Assembly (NCBI GenBank): GCA_002633005.1 | Contig: NMRA01000076.1 | Coordinates: 746,748-808,747, forward strand | Source: Phoronis australis | Taxonomy: Eukaryota > Phoronida > Phoronidae | Length of the DNA: 62,000 nucleotides | Direction: 5' to 3' | In this document: one piece after another, positions 1 to 10,193 of the stretch | How the letters are laid out: each line of letters opens with the position of its first letter | Numbering within the stretch: position 1 is the stretch's first letter | Position numbers and translations under genes: made by a program | The notes under the pieces: generated by a model | The model's input: only the letters and a program-made list of their open reading frames with translations | Database searches by the model: none | Told to the model about the DNA's origin: nothing

Positions 1-756
1 TCCAAAGGAAAGTGACGTCGTTCCTCTAAAAGTGCTTGCTGTTGGCGTTTTTGTCGGGACGGTGGAGGAGGATTCTTCCAAAATCCTAAAGGATAATCCC
101 TACAAGAAGGAAGTATTGCTTGATCAAACCCCACGAAATGTGGCTTTTTCATTGAAGCTTGCTGCACGCGGAACTGTCAAATTTTCAAGTTCACTCTGTA
201 AATGGCTGGGTGTAATAAACTTTCAGCTGCCCCCCCATTAATATATAGTCGAGTCGAGTATATCTACACGTTTTTAGACGATCCTCTAGTAACTGTTGTG
301 GTCGTCAACGAAATAGTCTGTGTCTGAATTAGTTCGAAATTAGTTCGAAAATCTTGAGACCGGCCGTGGTCGTCTGTTCCCTCACTTAATTAATTTTTCC
401 ATTCAGGACCGTGATTAACCGGGAGGCACCCTAACTCACCGCAACGTACCCTGACAGTTTGACTTAGACTGGGCGCAGAGATATGTCCTGACTTACCGTT
501 TGGAAATACGTCCCTTTGACTGTGTAGTCTCAGATATCTAGATGCAATGTTTCGCCGAGTCTGCTGGGCCCATGTTAGTTTGCAAAGCCGGGCTGATAAC
601 AATGTGACACCTTAAACTATTTCCCCCAAATGCTGTGTAACCATTTATTTATGCATATTAGACAAGACTTTCCAAGTATTGATTCACTGCGCCAATGAGC
701 ATACTATGATATTCCTATTCAACAACTAAAAATTCACATTTACTGGTTTGCTACAG

Positions 757-942
757 ATGACGAAGCCTTGGGGAACATATCCCGCACCTCTCACCATCAG
801 CACCCCCTACCGACCACCTGCCAGACAATGTGTTCAACGCACCGCGACAACACCAGGTGCCGTAAACGTCGGTGTTTCGTCGGTTGCAACGCTTACCCTG
901 CTTATACATGCGGTTCTTGCATGTTTGGTGATTGGTTTTTAA
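757..942 (+). CDS. MOXD1: Last coding exon of an upstream DBH-like monooxygenase (MOXD1-type) paralogue, partial
   Basis: The exon follows an acceptor (CTACAG) ending at 756, starts in phase 0 and ends with TAA at 940-942. It encodes 61 residues: a Pro/Thr-rich part with one Cys, then a hydrophobic tail of about 20 residues ending in LVIGF. It matches the last exon of the complete gene at 30036-30221 with 10 base differences. The first ten or so exons of this paralogue lie before the window. In the family this end follows the copper-binding catalytic core, and the tail would be a membrane anchor (GPI signal or transmembrane segment). Whether this copy is intact upstream cannot be seen. Confidence 0.85.
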   Translation: MTKPWGTYPAPLTISTPYRPPARQCVQRTATTPGAVNVGVSSVATLTLLIHAVLACLVIGF

Positions 943-3900
943 CATGGATGATAGTTCGCCGTGGTATGTACTACTCGCCGACACTTTCCAAAAGGATACT
1001 TATATGCTGGACATCATCGGCAAGTGTGTGCAAACAGCCAAATATCTAAAAACTGTGAAATAACTGATTGTAAAAGTGAATATTTTCTGACAATAGAAGG
1101 CGTGTAGACTTTGATTTTCAATTGAATTCGTCCTTTTGGTAATGTAAGTCAAAGAGGAAGTTGCATTAATACCAAAAGTAGGCTATTAATTGTACAGAAA
1201 TTTTTATTTGATACATGTATAAATGTTCAAAACAAAGTCTAAGCAATAATGATGCAGATTTCTAGAATGTCGTTTCGCTTGCGTTTTATACTACTTTTGT
1301 TTGTTTTTTAATACAAATTAGTGTTATTTTTGATTGACAGCCTTTCATGTAAAAGAAGAACATTTTAAGAAGCAATTCCTTACAGAATTTTGGAAAGAAC
1401 TGTAAATAAAACATAGTTTGTAAAGTTTCGCGTGAATCTGATCAGCCATTACTGACGGACATGATGTTTTGAAGTTAGGCAACTGATTTGGACATTTTTC
1501 TAAGATCCTATTGACATATGTAACGAGGGAGTTGCGTGAAAATAAATCATTGGCTACTTGAAAATATTCAGTCTTTTCATTATCCAACACTTGCATAGGA
1601 AGGATCAGTACCGGATTAAGCTAATTACGCTACAGCTTGGGGCCCCGCGCCCGCCAAATAGGGTCCCATATCGTCAAAAGTTGTGGGGATGTGGAAAGCA
1701 GGGGAAATCCATTAAGCTAAAAAAGATGCGCCTTAGATTTTCGCGCGAGATAATAGCCTCACCTCGTCACAATGGCCTTTCATACGTCGTGGCGACAGAA
1801 AGACTAAGGTGAAAAATTGTGACGACCTTGTACTCTTCGAAAGTTTTGGCTTCAGCTGGGTAGTTTGAAAATTGTGGGGAATTGTAATGACTGGGACCTC
1901 ACAATTCTTGTAGCTCGGAGGCACCGAGAAAATTAATCCGGCAATTGGTCACAGGTAAAGGTAATCTCTTGAAGAAATTATTAACGTTTTTCCTTGTTCT
2001 AAGTATAACCAATAGATATAGGCACTGGTGTATGTTGAAACTAGTTCTGCGAGCAATCAAAAGATGTCACTACGGCCAGGGTTAATCTGACCATAGGTGC
2101 CTTTTCTTCACCAAGATGTTTAAGTAATTTGAGCTTTACAGAAGGCCAATGATTGTTTGATGAATATATGATATATGTCAAAATGAAGTTGTTCCGAGCT
2201 GCTCTATAAAAAATCGTTATATTCTAACAAAATAGTCTTAGCAAGCTAACGAGCTAGCGTCAGTGTTTTTTTTTTACATTTAAAACTATATATGCTTCAG
2301 TTACATAATTACATGAATGTCTGTAACCATTTTTATGTAAGCTTGGATAATACTGGTCAAGTTTGAATAATTTTTCCAATATTGCATTGTGTACACTTAC
2401 TGCGCGAATGCGCGTTGATCAAATGTTTATAATTTAGACTTGCCTTAGAGATACGCATCGTGCAACAACTGTTATAATTGTTATAATTACGCGTTCCAAA
2501 GAAAGTTCATGAATACAAACAACTCGTAGATTTTCGCTATTTTGTATTGATGCTGACAGCCAACGATGTTTGCATGTTTTACTTCACTACATGGCCATCA
2601 TTTCTAAATCCTTGGATCTGTACGACCGAAAAATCCAGCATGAGATCGCCTATAATTTTAAATACTCATCCGACCAGTTGGGGCAATGTTGAGAACACTA
2701 AACGAAGATTATTAATTTCCACACTTCTATACGAGTGCATTTTCAAGATGAATTCCTGTTTTCAATATCTCTCACACTTTTTTAATCATTTCCAGTGCTC
2801 ACTGGGTTTATCAAGTATTCTTATGGGTTAAATTGAAAATTACACATTTTAACATTCGTTTACTAGTACGTGTTTTCTCGTATCTTCTTTGAGGTTTAAA
2901 GGAAGGCCCAGTCTTCTTAACGCACTTTTGAAGACGTCTTTGGAGAAGATTGTTGTTTTTTTTAAACTTGTTTACCACAATTCATGAACGTAACCTATGG
3001 AGGTGGTTGCTAAGTGTGAAGATGAAAAATAGTTGTGCACTTCAGTGTGTCGCCAGATCTTTCGCCGTGCCCGAGGTGAGGATTAGGTTTAATGAAGAAA
3101 AAATGACGAATTAACAACATTAAACATCATCAGATAACAAGACATTGGGGTCTGGCGCGAACTGGGGCGGGAACTCTCTGCACGTCTCAGCCTCTAAAGA
3201 ACACATGAATATCCCCAAGGCTAGGCAGCAGTCTCGTGGTTTATCCCCATTCACCGGACACTAGTAGGCGATGGTTGAAGAACTTTGTTATGACTTTTCC
3301 ATTCAAGTGGGTATTCAGCACTCTTGACTTTAGTTAATTTCTGCTTTTTATGAAGCCACACGGCTCCCGGAATAAACGTCTGCCTGGCAGGACTACATCA
3401 GACTCTATTTGTTTTTGATTATTAACTCATGTGAATATTTTAATATTTAAAAATGATTGCAAATACATACACAAAACGTACCGAGATTGGCGTACAAGAA
3501 GTAATATCCCACGAGACACTATTCCGCGTATCGACCGAAACCGAAAAATTTGTATATATCCCATGCGCTTCGAATTCCTAAGTTTCTTTCATTTTTTGAC
3601 AGATGATTTTATAAATACATCACTCAGACTGATCACATGGCGGATCACATCCTACATGTATGTACTTGCGCGTTAGGTTGCAACTTTTCTCTTGTAAAAG
3701 AAACAGTTTTAAAAGTAACGATTTATTTCTTGAGAAGAGGTAGCAAAGATGAAACCAACGGCAACTGTGCAGTGAACTTGTAACATCTCCTGGAAATAGT
3801 TAAAAAACAACAATACTTGATATTTTAGTTTCCTAGGAATCGGCGCCTGTGTTGCAGACGATATAGTATTCAGCAACTAAAAACTGAGACATAGGTGTCT

Positions 3901-4676
3901 TTAAATAAACAGTTTTGTTCCAGATTTTACGTTTAGGGCCTGGTTGCATGTCGAGTGTTAGTTACACTGCTGCAACTGTATTACTTTAAACTATATTCGG
4001 AAAGTTTGATGATCGAACCGGCTGAAGACGTCGAGTCGACATTGACCAACCTTTTGAACTTTCCATGTCAGAGGTCGCTGTTGAAGTAGTGCGGAGATGA
4101 ATACGGAAAACTATATTACATGGCCGTATTTCCTTCGACAAATTTAACGCGTATCGGTTAAAGTGAATAAGCGACGGATATGTACGATCTATCAAGAATA
4201 AACCGAAAGCTGTAATTCGAGTAAATTGCACATTTTATGTAACAAATGTTTTTAATATAGAATTAATTGTATAGTACTTGAAAATAATAGTAACGTTCAC
4301 AGTAACTTCACATAAAGTATTTGTCTGAGTTTGCGTTAGTTATTATGCCGCCAGTAATATTGTTCTTATCATTATTGTTATTATTCACATTCACATTTAC
4401 ATTTAGAGTCCCTGCCAATTTAGAACGACCACAGCAATTTGTAATTAACTGTTAAATACAAAGTTAAAAACATTTCATTCAAAATTGTGAGAACGCCGAA
4501 GCTACTCCCAGTAGGTACAAAAAAGATGGATAAGTCTTTCGTAAAAGCATGAAAATGAGAAGTGGTTCGGGTTTAGAGAAGACGCGTGTTACAGAGTGAC
4601 GGTGCAGAAGCTGAAAACGATTTAGAATACCTTAGCATTTAACAAATAGTTGTTTTTGAAATGAACATTGCCCTAT
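943..4676 (+). other. 3' UTR and downstream flank of the upstream MOXD1-like copy
   Basis: No convincing coding exon is visible. The sequence is shared with 30222-34425 apart from indels. The segment roughly 3475-4176 is present only here. Short open frames in it are not preserved between the two copies. Confidence 0.6.
1405..1410 (+). promoter_or_regulatory. AATAAA poly(A)-signal candidate, copy A
   Basis: An AATAAA lies about 460 bp after the stop at 942. The matching place in copy B reads with CATAAA and so lacks it, while copy B has its own AATAAA at 30434. It is a candidate only, since other AATAAA words occur further on in both copies. Confidence 0.3.
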
Positions 4677-4753
4677 TACATGGGCGGCGCAGCAAAGATA
4701 AAAGTGGAGGGCTATAGCCCCACCCCAGCCCCCTATAGTGCGCCGCCCATGTA
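4677..4753. repeat. 77-bp hairpin repeat with 15-bp perfect arms at the duplication edge
   Basis: TACATGGGCGGCGCA at 4677-4691 is the exact reverse complement of 4739-4753. The 47-bp middle is C/G-rich with a GGGCTATAGCCCC palindrome. It looks like a miniature terminal-inverted-repeat or foldback element. In copy B the left arm is recognisable (ATGGGCGGCTCA near 34433) but the right half is missing, and homology between the copies stops inside it. Confidence 0.6.
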
Positions 4754-5428
4754 TTAATGAGGTCTAAAGAAAGTCATTTTATAGCCTTAACGTGACGAGT
4801 TGCCGTAAGTTGCGAGGCTTAAGCTTGACAGTTAAGACGATATTAGCTAAATTTAAATCACGCCGATTTTTATTCTTTGCATCAAAACACATAAGGGTAT
4901 AAAATTTCCAAAGCTGTATGTTCTTGCGCTATCCGACAATAACCGCGGATAAGGATTTTCCGAGGACACCAAAGAGATTTAGGGGGTTATTGGAGAATGC
5001 AAGAATACGCAACTTAGGTATAAGAGATAGAATTAGGAAAAACATAGCGTTAACCAAGATTGCCAAGGATAAGCTAGTCATGAACTTATGGGTTACAAAG
5101 TGGGACATATCGTATCACCCCGGAAGACAGTGACAGCCATTTAGCGCTTGGGTCTTTGCTGATGGAACGACCTACCTATCCATGAGACCAGGTTCCAATA
5201 GGGACTAGATGATGCCAATGTCCCCTGACTCATGATTCATCATAAAACGAATTATGGCCCCTCCAAGAAGAGCACACAGTGGTCATCTCAACCACAAACG
5301 TTTAAAACAACGTTAACAACACCTTCAAAAGGTCAGTTTCCGCATAATATAGCGCTGGTGTTAATTTGTAGAGAATGCACTAAGGCAAACCTTATTCTAG
5401 AGCCTGTATTTGCATCTTCCTGTCATAT

Positions 5429-6334
5429 GCATCTTCTATCGACTATTCCAAGGCATTTGACAGGGTCCACCATGTGCAGATGATAGAATGCCTAGAAAAG
5501 ATCAGTATTGACGGCAGAGACATACGAATTATAACAAAAATGTACTGTCACCAAAAAGCAGCCATCAGAATTCAGAACGAGCTTTCTCTATACACGTCAA
5601 TCAAAAGAGGAGTCAGACAAGGTTGTGTTTTGTCGTCATATCTTTTTAACATCTACGCTGAATTCGTATTCCGAGAGAGCAGCAATATGAAGGGTGTCTT
5701 TGTTGGCGGCAGAAATATAAATAATTCGAGATATGCACATGACACAGTCCTTATGGCCAATAATGAATAGGACCTACAACAACTTGTCAACATCGTTAAC
5801 AAAAGCAGCAGCAAAATGGACCGGATATGAACATTAAGAAAACAAAAGTGATTGTGTTGTCAAAAGAGGATGGCCTCAAGGCAAACATAGAGATTAATGA
5901 AAAGAAGCTGGAGCAAGTGGGGCATTTTAAATACCTAGGTCAACATGTCACACAAGATGGCAGAAGTGATGAAGAAATAAATATACGCAACGGAATGGCA
6001 AAATCCGGTCAAGGTTCATCTCTATGGCAGGAGTGTTTTACGGATCTGAGACATGGATAATGACTAAAAACCTGGAGAAAAAATAGAGGACTTTGTAATG
6101 TGGGCGTTCAGACGGATTATACTGAAATACTTTGGTCACAATGAAAGGCATGGCATCGTCTGCAAGAACATATTGGAAGGAAAAACAGAGGGGGTGAGAG
6201 CAAGAGGTAGACAACGCAAAATGTGGATGGACGACATCAAGGACTGGACGAATCTATCACTGCAAGAATGTACCAGAAAGGCAAAGAGCAGAGCAGAATG
6301 GCGGGTCATTTCAAGTGGACCTCTAAGGAGATGA
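5429..6334 (+). mobile_element. Broken non-LTR retrotransposon (LINE) reverse transcriptase
   Basis: Three open segments in different frames form one decayed RT. At 5441-5767 the frame shows DYSKAFDRVHH, RGVRQGCVLSSYLFN and RYAHDTVLMA, which are RT fingers/palm motifs. 5827-6060 shows NIKKTKVIVLSKEDG and FKYLGQHVTQDGR, the post-palm and thumb region. 6098-6334 shows ARGRQRKMWMDDIKDWT, typical of the C-terminal end. The catalytic YADD is YAHD (GAT to CAT), an in-frame TAG follows at 5768, and frame breaks lie near 5820 and 6060-6095. No endonuclease domain is recognisable upstream, so it is probably 5' truncated. The element is dead; the clade is not assigned. Confidence 0.85.
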
Positions 6335-7570
6335 CACGACATGTATACTGCTTAAAGAATATGCAGCTGTTAGACTCCAAATAATTATGTACAGAACAAA
6401 CAAAGCAAAGGAATAAACAACGATGAATTGTCTCTATCCTTGTTTAAAATGCACAAATAACAAAAACAGACGAGTCAACGTCGTAACTTTCCAATTAATA
6501 ATGTCAATACAGTTTAAAAACTGGCTACATTTTAGCGTAACACGAAACCTGGCTTGCGTTCTGTAACGCTGGGATCTACGCCAGGACCTAGCTAAAATCT
6601 AATCAAAGTCAATTGTTCTCAATTGAAATACACGGCAATCTCTCACGTAATCTCGCAAAATCTTGCTTGTTAGCGAGGTCCTAGTGATACTGAACGGGAG
6701 GCGGGAGGGTTTGCTAAGCTACTTCAATATCCACATCCGCCAAGTAAGGAACATTATTCACAGTTCTCAACAAGACTTTCATCTCTAGCTCTTTGTTACA
6801 TTACTGCTTTTCAGTGTTTAGGTTGTATGATTTCAATTTCTCTGGTAAAAATCTCAATACTCTTCTATTGGAGTTCACGGGAAAACAGAATAGCCTCGAA
6901 ATAAGAAATCTCAGGAAGTACAATGTTTAGTTTGAAGACTCACAGCTTTACCAGCATCAGCTGAATATGTTTATGTTATGTGGGGATATGTAGGAGTTGT
7001 GTGGTAAAAGTTGGGACGTCATCATTGAAAACTTGATATTTAATGAACACCCGTCAACATGATATCACCGTAAAGGACAACTCGCTGGACATTGACGCAA
7101 AGGGCTGCATGGGACGTCGCAAGGCTTATCTTGCCGAGCCCAAGGTGGGACCAATCTTCAATAAGCCGCTGGCTTACTAGGGGTCGATCCTCTCTCATCA
7201 AATGTAGAGATGTTGTAAGTTGTGATTTTTACATAATCCATGGAGACCTTATTCACGACAAGTTCGATGACTTCTTGCAAGATGTCGTGCTTAAATTTCC
7301 GGAGCAACTTCGTCAAAACATAGTTGCATTTCTTTAAAATCTGTTCGATAGAGAGTCTTTAAATGGATCCAGTCAGTTTGTATTTATTTAGTTTTGTGCA
7401 GCAGCATTTTAATTCTATTAATAAATAGGACTACGCCATTTCAAGTTTCATTTAGGTCACAAAAGCATCAATTTTATATACTCAGTGTACACTGTACATC
7501 AAGTACACACCAGAGTATTTATTTTTAATTGCTAGTGTTAACGCAAAAATATTATTCCGTTGTTATTCCT

Positions 7571-7615
7571 GTATTGTATTGTATTGTATTGTATTGTATT
7601 GTATTGTATTGTATT
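7571..7615. repeat. Microsatellite (GTATT)9
   Basis: Nine perfect units of GTATT follow each other directly. Confidence 0.97.
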
Positions 7616-8125
7616 ATGGTTGTTGACACATTAAGGAATTGGTCAAATTTGTAAACATGTATACTGCATTCATTTATTTCATCCATAATTTTAGTAACGA
7701 TTTTATTTAAGTATATCTATGTGGAATGGTGTACAGCTATTATAGTCAATTGTTCCAAGGTTATTGGCCTTTGTGTAATAACTCACTGCAAGGGCGAAAC
7801 TACATGTAATAGTCCACTTTACCAACAATTGGTCTCTTAAAATCCCTCTGGTTGTGAGCAGAACAATTGGCCAACGTTAAGAACTTGTATCTGTACTGTT
7901 ATATTGGCCTGTGTGAAAAAAATCTCACATTTCATGAGAGCAAGTTTTTATATTTTGCTCGACTAGCAATCCCTCCACTTTTCCGCTAGTTGTGCCCCTG
8001 CAACTGCGTTGTTTTCTAGTTCTTATTGTTGAGCTTAAACTTGAGTAGTTTCATATTGTGGGATATCTTTATGGTGAAACATTCGATAACAGCAGCTAGA
8101 ATATTCCACTAACACAATTTACGTT

Positions 8126-8302
8126 GTTGTGACAATTTGGGCCCTTGCGAAAATTTGGCCCTGCACTATAGTACACAAGCAAAAAATTTTGTGATAATTT
8201 GGGACAAATGAATTTGGGTCTGCATCGCTGACACAAATTGACACAATTTTGAAGTTGTGGTAATTTGGGACGATGTGACAGTTTGGACCCGCACAACGTA
8301 CT
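8126..8302. repeat. Degenerate tandem repeat, three units of about 64 bp
   Basis: Units start near 8126, 8189 and 8254 with GTTGTGACAATTTGGG, TTGTGATAATTTGGG and GTTGTGGTAATTTGGG. Each unit has a second ATTTGG or GTTTGG word and a CTGCA or CCGCA word. The units are diverged, which suggests an old minisatellite. Open frames on the - strand here only reflect the periodicity. Confidence 0.6.
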
Positions 8303-9067
8303 GCAGATGAAGGCATCCATTTTCAGTCTTATGACTCCGTTGGCTCTCCTAACAACCGAATCGTGCCGCTTTGCTCCCTTGACAGCGAAAGCAAGTATGC
8401 TATAAGCGAGGTGAACGACGAAAAATCTGCTGCCCGACTCATCAGTATTTTTTAGAATTTTCCTAATTCATTTATTCAATAAGTCATAGTTTGTTAGACC
8501 TAGTAATGTTGTTAAAAGCTCTAAAACTACTTGAACAAACAGTTTCAATATTACCATTACTATTATTTTCGTAGTCAAATACTTGAACTTGCTCCGTAGG
8601 GCTATTTTTACTTTGATTTCTAATCGCGGGAGACGCCTTGCCTCCTTACATGTCCGATTAAAATGAGGAAATAGAGCTTTGAAATCACACGGAATCCTGA
8701 CTTGGTGATTGCAGCCCATCCTCGTTCTATCCCCTGCTAATGCAACATACTATGTCACAGAAAGGACATTGTGATTAATGGTGGTTATCGGTGGACTTTC
8801 CCTGCAGTTGTCGCGTCGTAACTCGCCTAAAGTGTTGGTCACGCTTGCCCGTTAAACATACTTTGTAAGAAGTTTTCAAGGTGTGCTCAGTACCGATGTG
8901 CGTGTGAGAGTACCGGGCAAGTGCCAGGCGGACCCATGTGGGTTTTTGCGTCTCTATGTGAACCGATTTTTCCCTTCAAGACTACCGCATAGAAGTTCGC
9001 TATAAAACTAGGATCTGACGTACTTTAAAATTTGTAACGTATTTACGTAAAGTCCTGTGCGCGGTTA

Positions 9068-9689
9068 GGAGGCACTGAACAGTTCTCACAGGGATTTGCC
9101 TATCAGAACACACGTCAATGGACTCTTCACCCTTTCTTCACTATGTCAAAAACTGCATGCAATTAAAGCAAAGTTTTGAGTCATTTCACATCAGAAGCCC
9201 TACAGATAAGCACAGAAACTTTGTTCTCTCTTGTATTTTTGACCCTTTCACTCCCAGTGGAAACCAAGCTGAACTAAGAAAAATAAGGGCAAAAAATGCA
9301 AAATCACCACTTCTCTGCCGATGCTCGACTAAAGCCAACATTAGATTCCGAAAGCAAATTTCCTACCAATTCCAAAAATGTGGTCCAAAAGTACTGTCAA
9401 CCAACTATTTTTTTTTGCAAATCTGGCTTGTTTGATGGCTACCTGAAATCGCGGCCAATTTCTCGGTTGCGACACAGCAATGCACAATTGCAACAGGGGG
9501 CACACCATGGTGAAGCAGAGTGCAGCTACAGCCAAGAAAGTGGCCTTTTTTCATTCTCAGCATTTTCACAAATACAAAAAACACATTCACTTGGCTTACA
9601 TACAATACCTAACTAAAAATGCCCCTGGATTTTAATATTTTGGGAGAGCAAACTGGCCGCGGCCGCAGTCTTAACTGTTCAGTGCCACC
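9068..9689. mobile_element. MITE-like DNA transposon, copy 1 (622 bp)
   Basis: The left end reads GGAGGCACTGAACAGTT and the right end is its reverse complement with one mismatch (AACTGTTCAGTGCCACC). The element is flanked by TTA on both sides (9065-9067 and 9690-9692), a probable 3-bp target duplication. A second member of the family is at 15409-16066. A 3-bp TTA duplication fits PIF/Harbinger-type transposition, but no transposase is present, so this assignment is an inference. It ends 225 bp before the MOXD1 start codon. Confidence 0.8.
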
Positions 9690-9914
9690 TTACATGAAAC
9701 AGTTCCTAATAGGAACTTAACCAAGGTCCCTAAATCTAATGCGTGTTTGGCGGGAGACCTCAAAATGAAGAGCTTTTATCCTTTATCTGTCCTGGCAAAA
9801 GATCGAATGATATCACGCGATGGTGATAAAATAAATTGCTTAAACGAAAAGCAAACAAATTTTCAAACAAAATGAAGTGCGTCATGAATTTGTGCAAGTC
9901 AGAAGGATACAGTG

Positions 9915-10193
9915 ATGTCGGCGAGTTTAGTTTTCATCGCTTTCTTGTTGGCTATTACACCCGATGGGTATTGCCTACACAATACAACAAGCGGAGAGTC
10001 GTTCACACACAAGGCAGTTTTGAGTGAAGACGTATACGAGGTGTTCTGGAAGTATGATTCATCAAAAATCACATTCGAAGTAGAAGTCGCAACAACAGGA
10101 TGGATTGGCTTTGGACTGTCGCCAAACGGAGGAATGGCGGGATCGGATATTGTCATCGGAGGCGTCAATGGTGACGGAAAGTGGTATTTCACG
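9915..10193 (+). CDS. MOXD1: MOXD1 exon 1: signal peptide and start of DOMON domain
   Basis: Encodes residues 1-93. A hydrophobic leader (LVFIAFLLAI) is followed by the DOMON core with TGWIGFGLSPNGGMAGSD and IVIGGV, strongly like DBH-family proteins. The donor GTAAGA begins at 10194 in phase 0. Confidence 0.93.

Larger units (their letters stand above)
1..4719 (+). repeat. Tandem duplication, copy A (3' end of upstream MOXD1-like gene and flank)
   Basis: This stretch is homologous, in the same orientation, to 29299-34466. Near-identical blocks can be followed from the intron before the last exon (1-756), through the last coding exon (757-942), to the 3' flank as far as about 4719, with several indels. 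The left edge is cut by the window start, so the duplicated unit is longer than seen. Beyond the exon I see no other gene here. Copy A has about 700 bp (roughly 3475-4176) where copy B has about 35 bp. Resemblance was judged by eye, so identity percentages are not given. Confidence 0.9.
4754..9067. other. Intergenic region between the two MOXD1-like copies
   Basis: Apart from the LINE remnant, a microsatellite and a degenerate repeat listed separately, I see no gene. A 71-codon open frame at 4918-5133 has a loose resemblance to the tail of LINE-encoded proteins (a stretch rich in R, I and K leading to a KW), and may be a further decayed piece, but this is weak. The stretch 8321-9067 holds nothing I recognise. 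Confidence 0.5.

Noticed and set aside
32-241. Open frame at the window start
   Set aside because: It lies in the intron before the last exon of the upstream MOXD1 copy and is disrupted in copy B by an indel near 29400.
768-1049. A 93-codon cysteine-rich frame overlapping the last exon of copy A, also open in copy B (30107-30328)
   Set aside because: It overlaps the true exon in another frame. Its persistence in copy B follows from the near-identity of the two copies, and it has no start or splice support.
8096-8320. Two - strand frames with repeated GPN/PNYH words
   Set aside because: They are translations of the degenerate 64-bp tandem repeat.
9118-9435. Open frames inside MITE copy 1, with a similar frame in copy 2
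   Set aside because: The resemblance follows from shared element ancestry; ends and frames differ between the copies and no transposase motif is seen.
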